DNA of 64,000 bases from JAIOSF01 sp047159865 (GTDB taxonomy: Bacteria; Campylobacterota; Campylobacteria; Campylobacterales; Arcobacteraceae), in contig NZ_AP038804.1 in the NCBI RefSeq assembly GCF_047159865.1, positions 1,054,001 through 1,118,000 on the forward strand, given 5' to 3'. This document shows, one piece after another, positions 32,591 to 39,682 of this stretch (its first letter is position 1; the number at the start of each line of letters is the position of its first letter). A program made the translations under genes and the position numbers. The notes under the pieces were generated by a model. That model did no database searches, had not been told where the DNA came from, and saw nothing but the letters and a program-made list of their open reading frames with translations.

Positions 32591-34003
32591 ATGGCAATTA
32601 CAAGATTTGCACCAAGTCCAACAGGATATTTACACATTGGTGGATTAAGAACGGCATTATATAGCTATTTATGGGCTAAGAAAACAAATGGTGAGTTTAA
32701 ACTAAGAATAGAAGACACAGATAATGCAAGAAACAATGAGGATGCTGTAAAAGCAATCTTAGAAGCTTTTGAATGGGTTGGAATGCCAAGTGATTGTGAA
32801 ATAGAATACCAATCGAAAAGAACTGATATTTATAAAAAGTATATTGCTCAATTATTAGAAGAGGGTAAGGCTTATAAATGTTATATGAGTAGAGATGAAC
32901 TTGATGCTTTAAGAGCAAAACAAGAGGCTGCTAAAGAGAATCCAAGATACGATGGTACTTGGAGACCAGAAGATGGTAAAGTATTACCAGAAATTCCTGC
33001 TGATGTAGATCCTGTTATTAGAATAAAAGCTCCTACTTCTGGCACTATTTTGTTTGAAGATGGTGTAAAAGGTTCTATGAAATTTGATGCAAACCAAGTT
33101 GATGATTTTGTAATCGCTCGTGCTAATGGAATGCCTATTTATAACTTTGTTGTTGCTATTGATGACCATTTAATGGGAATGACTGATGTTTTAAGAGGTG
33201 ATGATCACTTATCTAATACTCCAAAACAAATCGTAATTTATAATGCTTTAGGTTTTGATGTTCCAAAATTTTATCATATGCCAATGATTAACAATCCATC
33301 AGGTAAGAAACTATCTAAAAGAGATGGGGCTATGGATGTTATGCAATATAAAGCAGATGGATATTTACCAGAAGCTTTATTAAACTTCTTAGTAAGACTT
33401 GGATGGTCAAATGGGGATCAAGAAATTTTCTCAATGGATGAAATGTTAGAATTATTTGATCCAAATAATATTAACAAATCTGCATCTGCTTATAATGCTG
33501 AGAAATTATTATGGTTAAATGCTCATTATATTAAAAATGTATCTAATGAACGACTTGCTAATGAACTCGAATTTTTTGAATGCCACTTAGAAGGTCATGA
33601 TAAAAAAGAGATGATATTAGATTTATGTAAAGAGAGAGCAAATACACTTGTAGAACTTAAAGATGCGATTACAAATATTTTAGATGTACCAACTTCTTAT
33701 GACGCAAAAGGTTCAAAAAAGTTTGTAAAAGAGGGAACTATTGAGATGCTTAACTCTTATGTATCATTACTAAAAGCAAATAAAGAGATGCATACTCCTG
33801 TTGATATTGAAGGATTTACAAAACCATTTATTACTGATAATGGTTTAAAATTTCCACAAGTATTTCAACCAATAAGAATTGCACTTACAGGTGGAACAAA
33901 TGCACCATCGGTATACGATATCATTGCGGTACTTGGAATAGAAGAAACTGTTACTAGAATCAATAATGCTATTGCAGTAAGTTTTGGAAAAAAGGAAGTT
34001 TAA
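32591..34003 (+). CDS. gltX: Glutamate--tRNA ligase
   Basis: Charges tRNA(Glu), and in this phylum often mischarges tRNA(Gln), with glutamate. The 470-residue class I synthetase has APSPTGYLHIGG (HIGH-type motif at about 15-18) and KKLSKRDGAM (KMSKS-type motif at about 238). The domain order is that of bacterial GltX. Campylobacterota usually have two GltX paralogues; which one this is cannot be told. gatB and gatC in the window fit the amidation route that converts Glu-tRNA(Gln) to Gln-tRNA(Gln). The ArsC-like gene follows after 2 bp. Confidence 0.95.
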   Translation: MAITRFAPSPTGYLHIGGLRTALYSYLWAKKTNGEFKLRIEDTDNARNNEDAVKAILEAFEWVGMPSDCEIEYQSKRTDIYKKYIAQLLEEGKAYKCYMSRDELDALRAKQEAAKENPRYDGTWRPEDGKVLPEIPADVDPVIRIKAPTSGTILFEDGVKGSMKFDANQVDDFVIARANGMPIYNFVVAIDDHLMGMTDVLRGDDHLSNTPKQIVIYNALGFDVPKFYHMPMINNPSGKKLSKRDGAMDVMQYKADGYLPEALLNFLVRLGWSNGDQEIFSMDEMLELFDPNNINKSASAYNAEKLLWLNAHYIKNVSNERLANELEFFECHLEGHDKKEMILDLCKERANTLVELKDAITNILDVPTSYDAKGSKKFVKEGTIEMLNSYVSLLKANKEMHTPVDIEGFTKPFITDNGLKFPQVFQPIRIALTGGTNAPSVYDIIAVLGIEETVTRINNAIAVSFGKKEV

Positions 34004-34005
34004 TC

Positions 34006-34350
34006 ATGATCACAATTTGGCATAATAATAGATGTAGTAAATCAAGAGAAGCAAAAGCTATTTTGGAAGAATCAGGCTTAGAGTTTGAAGTTTTTGAATA
34101 TTTAAAAAATGATTTTTCAAAAGAGGAATTATTACGAGTGATGGCACAATTGAAAATATCTGATATAAATGATATGCTTCGAAAAAAAGAAAAAGAATAT
34201 AAAGAACTAGATATTGGAAATAAATCACAAAATGAGATACTTGATTTAGTTGTGCAAAATCCAAAACTAATAGAACGACCAATTATTATAAAAGAAAACA
34301 AAGCAGTTATTGCCCGTCCAATGGAAAACTTAACAAATTTACTAGGATAA
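34006..34350 (+). CDS. ArsC-family (glutaredoxin-type arsenate reductase-like) protein
   Basis: A 114-residue thioredoxin-fold protein with the ArsC N-terminal motif WHNNRCSKSREAKAIL (catalytic Cys at about 10) and the C-terminal RPIIIKENKAVIARP, whose arginines bind the anion in ArsC. The family includes arsenate reductases and uncharacterised YfgD-type proteins. No arsenic resistance genes are nearby and it is joined to gltX by 2 bp, so a housekeeping role is as likely as arsenate reduction. Confidence 0.82.
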   Translation: MITIWHNNRCSKSREAKAILEESGLEFEVFEYLKNDFSKEELLRVMAQLKISDINDMLRKKEKEYKELDIGNKSQNEILDLVVQNPKLIERPIIIKENKAVIARPMENLTNLLG

Positions 34351-34353
34351 TAT

Positions 34354-34995
34354 ATGAAAAATAAAAAATACTTTTTAAAAAAAATATCTAACTATGCAGT
34401 AGTAGGTGGCTTAGGTGCAACTTTAATTGCCTCTATGACTGGATGTGAAGATAAAAACGCAAATGGACAATATAATCAAAATAGTAACACTATTTCAAAT
34501 GCAAGCCAAAAGCAGGGTGCTTTTGTAATTGTAGAAAAAAATCCACAAGGTGGATACCAAATTGTAGATGAGTTTCCAAGTTCTAAAACAACAATTGTTT
34601 TAAGAGAAAATGGAACTGAAAGAATCTTATCACAAGCAGAAGTGGATCAATTAGTTGCACAAGAAGCAAAAAAAATCGATAATGGAACTTCAAATCTTAC
34701 AAACCCTCAAAATGCACAAATGAGTGGTGGAGGTATGGGACTAGGTGAAACAATTCTTGCTTCTGCTGCTGGGGCAATGATTGGGGCTTATATTGGAAAT
34801 AAACTATTCAATAACAGTAACTACCAAAATCAAAGACGAACAAGTTATAAATCACCATCAACATATTCAAAAAGTGTAAATAGTTTTAATAAGGCTAAAT
34901 CATCTTCTAGTTCAAAAGCAACTTCAAGTACGAAAAAAAGTGGTTTTTTCGGAAGTAGTAGAACAAGTGGATCACGAAGTAGTTTTGGAGGTTAA
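34354..34995 (+). CDS. UPF0323-family lipoprotein
   Basis: A 213-residue secreted lipoprotein: N-terminal KKxxLKKISNYAVVGGLGATL followed by the lipobox ASMTGC with lipidated Cys near 31 (the pattern is clear; exact topology is inferred). The middle has VIVEKNPQGGYQIVDEFPSS, a glycine-rich hydrophobic patch (MGLGETILASAAGAMIGAYI), and a C-terminal third almost wholly Ser, Lys, Thr and Gly. This architecture is that of UPF0323 proteins such as Cj0371, which neighbour a glutathionylspermidine synthase-like gene, as here (36015). Confidence 0.85.
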   Translation: MKNKKYFLKKISNYAVVGGLGATLIASMTGCEDKNANGQYNQNSNTISNASQKQGAFVIVEKNPQGGYQIVDEFPSSKTTIVLRENGTERILSQAEVDQLVAQEAKKIDNGTSNLTNPQNAQMSGGGMGLGETILASAAGAMIGAYIGNKLFNNSNYQNQRRTSYKSPSTYSKSVNSFNKAKSSSSSKATSSTKKSGFFGSSRTSGSRSSFGG

Positions 34996-35010
34996 TTAAC
35001 CCCTCCTTTT
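34987..35010 (+). terminator. Probable terminator at the end of the lipoprotein gene
   Basis: GGAGG/CCTCC stem with a 10-nt loop that contains the palindrome TTAATTAA and the lipoprotein stop, followed by TTTT. It separates this unit from the small convergent gene. Confidence 0.5.
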
Positions 35011-35017
35011 CTAAAAA

Positions 35018-35191
35018 CTAGGCAACAAGTCCTATTGTTTTACATACTTGTTTGTACGCATTCTCACCTAATTTTTGTTTTGCCATAGATTTCATCTCTT
35101 TACACATATTACAGTTGCATCTTTTTGGTATCGTGTTTAATAAAGTTTCGATGTTATTCGCAGGACTAAATGTAGTATTATTTGTTTTCAT
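35018..35191 (-). CDS. 57-residue cysteine-cluster protein, unknown
   Basis: A small frame from ATG 35191 to TAG 35018, with AAGGAAAAA directly upstream as ribosome-binding site. The product contains KRCNCNMCKEMKSMAKQKLG and a fourth Cys near the end (KQVCKTIG), a possible Zn or Fe-S ligand set. No family is recognised. It lies between the UPF0323 lipoprotein and the OmpR-type regulator, divergent from the latter across 143 bp that hold tandem 11-bp repeats, so it may belong to that regulon. Confidence 0.6.
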   Translation of the reverse strand: MKTNNTTFSPANNIETLLNTIPKRCNCNMCKEMKSMAKQKLGENAYKQVCKTIGLVA

Positions 35192-35230
35192 AATTTTTCC
35201 TTTTTTGTTATAATATGAGTATAATATTTA

Positions 35231-35274
35231 ATAGTGAAGAAGCAGTGAATAAAGAATGAAGATTTAGTGAAGAT
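35231..35274. promoter_or_regulatory. Four 11-bp direct repeats, candidate OmpR-type operator
   Basis: AGTGAA occurs at 35233, 35244 and 35266 and AATGAA at 35255: four units at exactly 11-bp spacing, one per helical turn. OmpR/PhoB-family regulators bind tandem direct repeats at this spacing. The array ends 14 bp before the -10 box (35289) of the downstream OmpR-type regulator gene and also lies upstream of the divergent 57-residue gene. Confidence 0.65.
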
Positions 35275-35288
35275 TTAAAATTTTAGTA

Positions 35289-35294
35289 TATAAT
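35289..35294 (+). promoter_or_regulatory. Probable -10 box for the OmpR-type regulator
   Basis: TATAAT in TAGTATATAATGATA, 40 bp before the regulator ATG. The direct-repeat array covers the -35 region, consistent with activator or autoregulator binding. Confidence 0.6.
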
Positions 35295-35334
35295 GATATT
35301 ACAGAGCGTCAATTGAATACTGAAAAGGTACAAG

Positions 35335-36018
35335 ATGGAATTAAAAGAATTAAAAGTTTTATATGCTGATGATGAAATTGAAATCAGAAATATGGTTAAA
35401 GACTGTCTTAAGTGTAAGGTTAAAGAGTTTTACACTGCTAAAGATGGATTGGAAGCATTTTCTATTTATAAAGAAAAAAAGCCAGATGTCATACTTTTAG
35501 ATATACATATGCCAAATTCTGATGGTATTGAAGTTGCCAAAAAAATACGACAAAATGATCACTCTACAAGAATTATAATGATAACTGCTTTTTCAGATAC
35601 AAAAAATCTATTAGCTGCATCTGAACTGAAACTCACTAAATATATTGTAAAGCCTTTTACTATTAATGATGTCTTAAACTCTCTAGAATTAGCTTTACAA
35701 GAGACGCTAAACTTTAAAACAACAAATAAAAAGAATATTTACTTAGCAGATGATTTTATTTGGGATGTTGAGGTTGAGTCTTTATTTAAGGGGTCTTGTG
35801 AAGTTGGACTTACACCAAAAGAGCGAAAAATTTTACAAATTCTTTTTTCTAATGTAAATGCAACAGTATCTTATGATACACTTCTAATAGAGGTTTGGGA
35901 TGATTTTGAAAATCATAGTATTGATACACTCAAGACTATGATGAAAAATATAAGAAGAAAACTCCCAACAAATACCATCTTAAATATTTACGCAACAGGA
36001 TATAAAATAATACTATGA
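35335..36018 (+). CDS. OmpR/PhoB-family response regulator
   Basis: A 227-residue two-domain transcription regulator: receiver (1-120; YADDE, phosphorylated Asp in VILLDIHMPNSDG at about 55, ITAF, IVKPF) and a C-terminal winged helix (about 140-227; GLTPKERKILQILF, VSYDTLLIEVWDD, DTLKTMMKNIRRKLP, ATGYKI). No histidine kinase is adjacent; the nearest is at 23247. Its last codon overlaps the next ATG by 4 bp, so it is translationally coupled to the glutathionylspermidine synthase-like gene. Tandem repeats upstream suggest autoregulation. Confidence 0.93.
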   Translation: MELKELKVLYADDEIEIRNMVKDCLKCKVKEFYTAKDGLEAFSIYKEKKPDVILLDIHMPNSDGIEVAKKIRQNDHSTRIIMITAFSDTKNLLAASELKLTKYIVKPFTINDVLNSLELALQETLNFKTTNKKNIYLADDFIWDVEVESLFKGSCEVGLTPKERKILQILFSNVNATVSYDTLLIEVWDDFENHSIDTLKTMMKNIRRKLPTNTILNIYATGYKIIL

Positions 36019-37193
36019 AACTAAAAACTTTAAAACCATTGACAAATGAATACTTAGAATCCATTGGATTTACTTGGCACACAGATACAGATACGAGCTC
36101 ATATATTAGTGATGAAATTGTATCTATCTCCCAACAAGAAGCAGAAGAATATTATGAAGCTACAAATGAACTTTATGATATGTTTTGTGAAGCAGGACAG
36201 TATGTAATAGATAATAATCTTTTTCATGAACTTGATATCCCTTTTAATCTTGTAGAAGTTATAAAAGCTTCTTGGGATGATGATGTACATTGGCATCTTT
36301 ATGGTCGATTTGATTTAGCAGGTGGACTTGATGGCAAACCAATAAAACTTATTGAGTTTAATGCAGATACACCAACAGCCGTATTTGAAACAGCGATTGT
36401 TCAATGGGCAATGTTAAAGTTTAATAATTTTGAAGAATCAAGTCAGTTTAACTCTTTATATGAAGCAATCAAAGATAACTTTAAAAGATTTGTAACTTTA
36501 GATAGTGAAATTGAGAAGTTTGAAGAACATTATGAAAAACTCAATTGGAAAATTTTGTTTTCATCAGTTTTAGGAGATGATGAAGAGGAAAATACGACAA
36601 AACTATTACAACATATAGCAAGTGAAGCTGGCTATCAAACTGACTTTGAATATATAGGTAATGTAGGTTTTAGTGATGATGGAATTACAAAAGATGATGA
36701 GATTTATGAATTTTGGTTCAAACTCATACCTTGGGAAGATATTGCAATAGATGAGGGGGAGTTAGCTGTAATTCTCACTGAAATTATCAATAATAAAAAA
36801 GCTATTATTTGTAATCCTGCATATACACTTTTATTTCAAAGTAAAGGAATCATGAAAATTTTATGGGATTTATATCCAAATCATCCATTACTACTAGAAA
36901 CTTCATTTGAACCTTTAGAGAACAAAAAACAAGTGGAAAAAATGTGTTTTGGTAGAGAGGGCGCTAATGTAGCTATTGTTAATGATGATAACTCTCTTGA
37001 TATGAAAACTGATGGAGATTATGCAAACTTTAAACCTATCTATCAAGAGTATGTAGAGTTTCCTCAAGATGAAAAAGGAAGCTATTATCAAGCAGGTGTT
37101 TTTTATGCTTATGAAGCGTGTGGTTTAGGTTTTAGAAAAGGTGGAAAAATACTTGATAATATGTCTAAGTTTGTAGGACATATTGTAGAATAG
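36015..37193 (+). CDS. Glutathionylspermidine synthase-family protein (YgiC/YjfC-like ATP-grasp)
   Basis: An ATP-grasp ligase homologous to the synthetase half of Gsp synthase, without the amidase domain. The 392-residue protein shows YGRFDLAGGLDGKPIKLIEFNADTPTA, the FWFKLIPWEDIA block and the C-terminal EYVEFPQDEKGSYYQAGVFYAYEACGLGFRKGG region (motif ends only). Activity of stand-alone YgiC-type members is not established. In E. coli and Campylobacter a relative sits beside a lipoprotein-like gene, matching the UPF0323 gene here 1 kb upstream. Coupling to a response regulator suggests conditional expression. Confidence 0.87.
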   Translation: MKLKTLKPLTNEYLESIGFTWHTDTDTSSYISDEIVSISQQEAEEYYEATNELYDMFCEAGQYVIDNNLFHELDIPFNLVEVIKASWDDDVHWHLYGRFDLAGGLDGKPIKLIEFNADTPTAVFETAIVQWAMLKFNNFEESSQFNSLYEAIKDNFKRFVTLDSEIEKFEEHYEKLNWKILFSSVLGDDEEENTTKLLQHIASEAGYQTDFEYIGNVGFSDDGITKDDEIYEFWFKLIPWEDIAIDEGELAVILTEIINNKKAIICNPAYTLLFQSKGIMKILWDLYPNHPLLLETSFEPLENKKQVEKMCFGREGANVAIVNDDNSLDMKTDGDYANFKPIYQEYVEFPQDEKGSYYQAGVFYAYEACGLGFRKGGKILDNMSKFVGHIVE

Positions 37194-37213
37194 GCTAGGT
37201 GTAATGGCTCAAA

Positions 37214-37234
37214 GATAGAGTAATTTACTCTATC
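37214..37234. terminator. Hairpin between convergent genes
   Basis: A perfect 9-bp stem GATAGAGTA/TACTCTATC with a 3-nt loop, between the Gsp synthase-like gene and the convergent periplasmic protein; the latter's stop codon lies inside it. It may act in both directions. Confidence 0.5.
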
Positions 37235-37689
37235 TCTTCCCATGTACCATACATATTGTCAATATCTTTGATTACATCATTTGGAGTGTTGTGATATCTT
37301 AAAAATGAAACAATATTTTGATAATGATCTTTGTCAAACTGCATTGTTATATTATTTTCATCTCCATATATTCTAGCTAGAGCTGGTTTGTACAAATTTC
37401 GTATTTTTAATCCACCAATATTTAGATTTGTTTTATAATAAGCTATCACTTCTCTTTCATCTTTAAGTGTACCTACTAATCCTGCCAAAGAAACAATTTT
37501 TAGGGATGTAATATTTGGAATATTTCTAATATCATACTTCTGATTTTTTAATGGTTTTCCCTCTTCATCAATATTTAGATCAAGTTTGATAGAAAAGTTT
37601 TCATTTTTTTCTAGTCCTTGAAAATTTAAAGTATACTCTTTTGCAAATAATGAACTTACAAGACCTAATGTCAATAATAATTTTTTCAT
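37225..37689 (-). CDS. Periplasmic protein of unknown function
   Basis: A 154-residue protein with a clear signal peptide (MKKLLLTLGLVSSLFAKEY, cleavage probably after the FA) and no cysteines or membrane segments after it. The rest alternates short strands (YTLNFQGLEKNENFSIKLDL) and charged loops, suggesting a beta-rich secreted domain. No family is recognised. It is monocistronic, with the dCMP deaminase gene divergent upstream. Confidence 0.7.
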   Translation of the reverse strand: MKKLLLTLGLVSSLFAKEYTLNFQGLEKNENFSIKLDLNIDEEGKPLKNQKYDIRNIPNITSLKIVSLAGLVGTLKDEREVIAYYKTNLNIGGLKIRNLYKPALARIYGDENNITMQFDKDHYQNIVSFLRYHNTPNDVIKDIDNMYGTWEEIE

Positions 37690-37738
37690 TTTTAAAATCC
37701 TCTCAATGTAGTTTGTTCTATTTTTAGATATAATAATA

Positions 37739-37744
37739 TCATAA
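37739..37744 (+). promoter_or_regulatory. Probable -10 box for the dCMP deaminase gene
   Basis: TATAAT in TTTTTAGATATAATAATATC, 11 bp before the ATG; this implies a very short or absent 5' leader. Confidence 0.5.
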
Positions 37745-37755
37745 AAAGGTATAAA

Positions 37756-38202
37756 ATGTTAACTGATCAAATTTTTATTAACATAGCAAAAGAGATAGCA
37801 AGTGCTAGTAAGTGTGTATCGAAGCAAGTAGGTGCAGTGATTGTAAAAAATGGACGAATTTTAAGTACAGGATATAATGGAACACCCCCTGGATATATCA
37901 ACTGCTCTGATCATTGGGATGGCGAGTATACAAAAGACCATCATGAGTGGTCAAAAACCTATGAAATTCATGCAGAGATGAATGCTATTATTTGGGCTGC
38001 ACGAGAAGGAATTAGTATAGATGGTGCTACGATATATGTTACACTTGAACCATGTAGTGATTGTAGTAAAAATCTTATAGCAAGTGGTATTAAAAGAATA
38101 GTATATGATAAAGCTTATGAGCATACAAATTCTGAAATAGTAACTAAATTTATCAAAGATAATAATGTAAGTATAGAGAAACTTGAAGATATCATCAAAT
38201 AA
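37756..38202 (+). CDS. Deoxycytidylate deaminase-family protein (ComEB-like)
   Basis: Zinc deaminase that converts dCMP to dUMP for thymidylate synthesis. The 148-residue chain has the zinc motifs HAEMNAIIWAAREG (His ligand and catalytic Glu) and TLEPCSDCSKNL (two Cys ligands), plus the extended N-terminal VIVKNGRILSTGYNGTPPG of dCMP deaminases. The tRNA-adenosine deaminase TadA is less likely given YNGTPPG and the extra CSDHWDGEY segment. It is the first gene of a pair with the methyltransferase (20-bp overlap). Confidence 0.9.
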   Translation: MLTDQIFINIAKEIASASKCVSKQVGAVIVKNGRILSTGYNGTPPGYINCSDHWDGEYTKDHHEWSKTYEIHAEMNAIIWAAREGISIDGATIYVTLEPCSDCSKNLIASGIKRIVYDKAYEHTNSEIVTKFIKDNNVSIEKLEDIIK

Positions 38203-38752
38203 AGAATTTTATTCTCAATCTATAAAAGAGTATGGTGTGTCTGCTCAAGGTGTACACTGGAATAGTAAGTATACACAGTATAAAAGATTTGAAATTCTCA
38301 CAAAACAGATAAAGAAGCATATCAAGACTTCATCTGTGATTGATGTGGGATCTGGTTTTGGAGAATATTACCATTATTTAAAAAATAACCATAAAACACC
38401 ACATCATTATATTGGCGTTGATTGTGAAGAAAATATGGTAAATATCTCACGAAAAAGGTTTCCCAATATTGAATTTTTAAATCAAAATATTTTGGAAGAT
38501 GTTTTGATTCCTGCTGATTATTATATTTGTAGTGGGGCACTCAATTTATTGAATAAAAGTGAAGTAGAGATATTTATACAAAGATGTTTTGAACATTCAG
38601 AAAAAGCATTTATTTTTAATTATCTAAAAAATGAAACATTTAATGATGTCAATAAAGAAGATATAATAAATATAACAGAAAGCTTGACTTCAAATATAAA
38701 AATAATAGAGGGATATTTAGACAATGATTTTACTATTGTTATGGTAAAATAG
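38183..38752 (+). CDS. Class I SAM-dependent methyltransferase
   Basis: A 189-residue Rossmann-fold methyltransferase with motif I VIDVGSGFGEYYHYL, motif II acidic end YIGVDCEENMV, and DYYICSGALNLL as motif IV. The fold is recognisable but the substrate is unknown. The start TTG 38183 lies inside the end of the dCMP deaminase gene (20-bp overlap); no better start occurs before residue 18. A second SAM methyltransferase of different sequence is at 42489. Confidence 0.78.
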   Translation: MKISSNKEFYSQSIKEYGVSAQGVHWNSKYTQYKRFEILTKQIKKHIKTSSVIDVGSGFGEYYHYLKNNHKTPHHYIGVDCEENMVNISRKRFPNIEFLNQNILEDVLIPADYYICSGALNLLNKSEVEIFIQRCFEHSEKAFIFNYLKNETFNDVNKEDIINITESLTSNIKIIEGYLDNDFTIVMVK

Positions 38753-38778
38753 ATTTTTAAAATGAAGGAATAACTACT

Positions 38779-39600
38779 ATGAATAAAATAATTTTCACAA
38801 TACTTTTTTGTACAGCAAGTTTATATGCAGGACTTGTAAATGCAATTGCAATAACAGTAAATGATACCCCTATCACTCTTTTTGATATAGATAAAGAGAT
38901 GGAAACAAAAAGAATCTCAAAAGATCAAGCAGTTTCTCAGATCATTGATAAGGTTTTATATGAACAAGAGATTGAAAAAAATAAAATAAGTATAGATATT
39001 TTTGATGTTGATAATTACATCGAAAAACTAGCTTCAAGTAATAAAATGAATGTTTTAGATTTTAAATCACTGGTAAGACAACAGCAAGATTATACAGTTT
39101 TCAAAAAAAATATAAAGAAACAACTTCTTCACCAAAAACTTATCACAAGTATAGCAAGAGGAAAACTTACAGTAGCTAGTGAAGAAGATTTGAATATTTA
39201 TTATGAAAATAACAAAGAACAATTTAAAATTGCAGATACGATTGAAGTTATAGCGTATGTTTCAAAGTCAAAGCAAGCTTTATTGGAATTGAAAAAGAAT
39301 CCTTTACTTCAAAATGATAAAGTAATGAGTCAAAATATCACGATGAAACAAAAAGAGTTAAATGCTCAAACAAAATATATACTAAATACAACTTCAGAAA
39401 AAGAGTTTAGTGCTATCTTTGCACAAAATAAAAACTATAATATGTTTTTTGTACAAAATAAAAAAGATATCACATCTCTTGAATTTAAAGATGTAAAAGA
39501 ACAAATTTTTACAACTATTATGCAAAAAAGAGAACAAGATTATCTTAAAAATTATTTTGAAACATTAAAAATAACTGCAGATATTAAAATATTACGATAA
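38779..39600 (+). CDS. SurA-like periplasmic chaperone (SurA N-domain)
   Basis: A 273-residue exported protein: signal peptide (MNKIIFTILFCTASLYAGLV), then the SurA N-domain pattern IAITVNDTPITLFDIDKEM and repeated helices (VSQIIDKVLYEQEIEKNKI). No complete parvulin domain can be seen in the second half, so prolyl isomerase activity is doubtful. It resembles the Campylobacter SurA-like protein Cj1289 in layout and would assist outer-membrane protein folding. It has its own start region 26 bp after the methyltransferase stop. Confidence 0.72.
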   Translation: MNKIIFTILFCTASLYAGLVNAIAITVNDTPITLFDIDKEMETKRISKDQAVSQIIDKVLYEQEIEKNKISIDIFDVDNYIEKLASSNKMNVLDFKSLVRQQQDYTVFKKNIKKQLLHQKLITSIARGKLTVASEEDLNIYYENNKEQFKIADTIEVIAYVSKSKQALLELKKNPLLQNDKVMSQNITMKQKELNAQTKYILNTTSEKEFSAIFAQNKNYNMFFVQNKKDITSLEFKDVKEQIFTTIMQKREQDYLKNYFETLKITADIKILR

Positions 39601-39610
39601 AAAATAACAC

Positions 39611-39647
39611 TATATCACAAAAATCATCTAAGATGATATGTGATATA
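39611..39647. promoter_or_regulatory. Nested palindrome overlapping the gatB promoter
   Basis: Outer arms TATATCACA (39611-39619) and TGTGATATA (39639-39647) enclose a second perfect repeat ATCATCT/AGATGAT (39623-39637). The right arm overlaps the gatB -10 box. There is no U-tract, so an operator is as likely as a terminator for the upstream gene. Confidence 0.5.
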
Positions 39648-39649
39648 AT
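39644..39649 (+). promoter_or_regulatory. Probable -10 box for gatB
   Basis: TATAAT in TGTGATATAATCAC, 33 bp before the gatB ATG, overlapping the right arm of the palindrome. Confidence 0.55.
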
Positions 39650-39682
39650 CACAAAATAATAAGAATGAAGGAAACAATATAG

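Noticed and set aside
34006..34350. Arsenic resistance operon
   Set aside because: The ArsC-like gene lies with gltX and no arsB, arsR or acr3 gene is nearby. The Spx-like gene at 55647 is likewise isolated.
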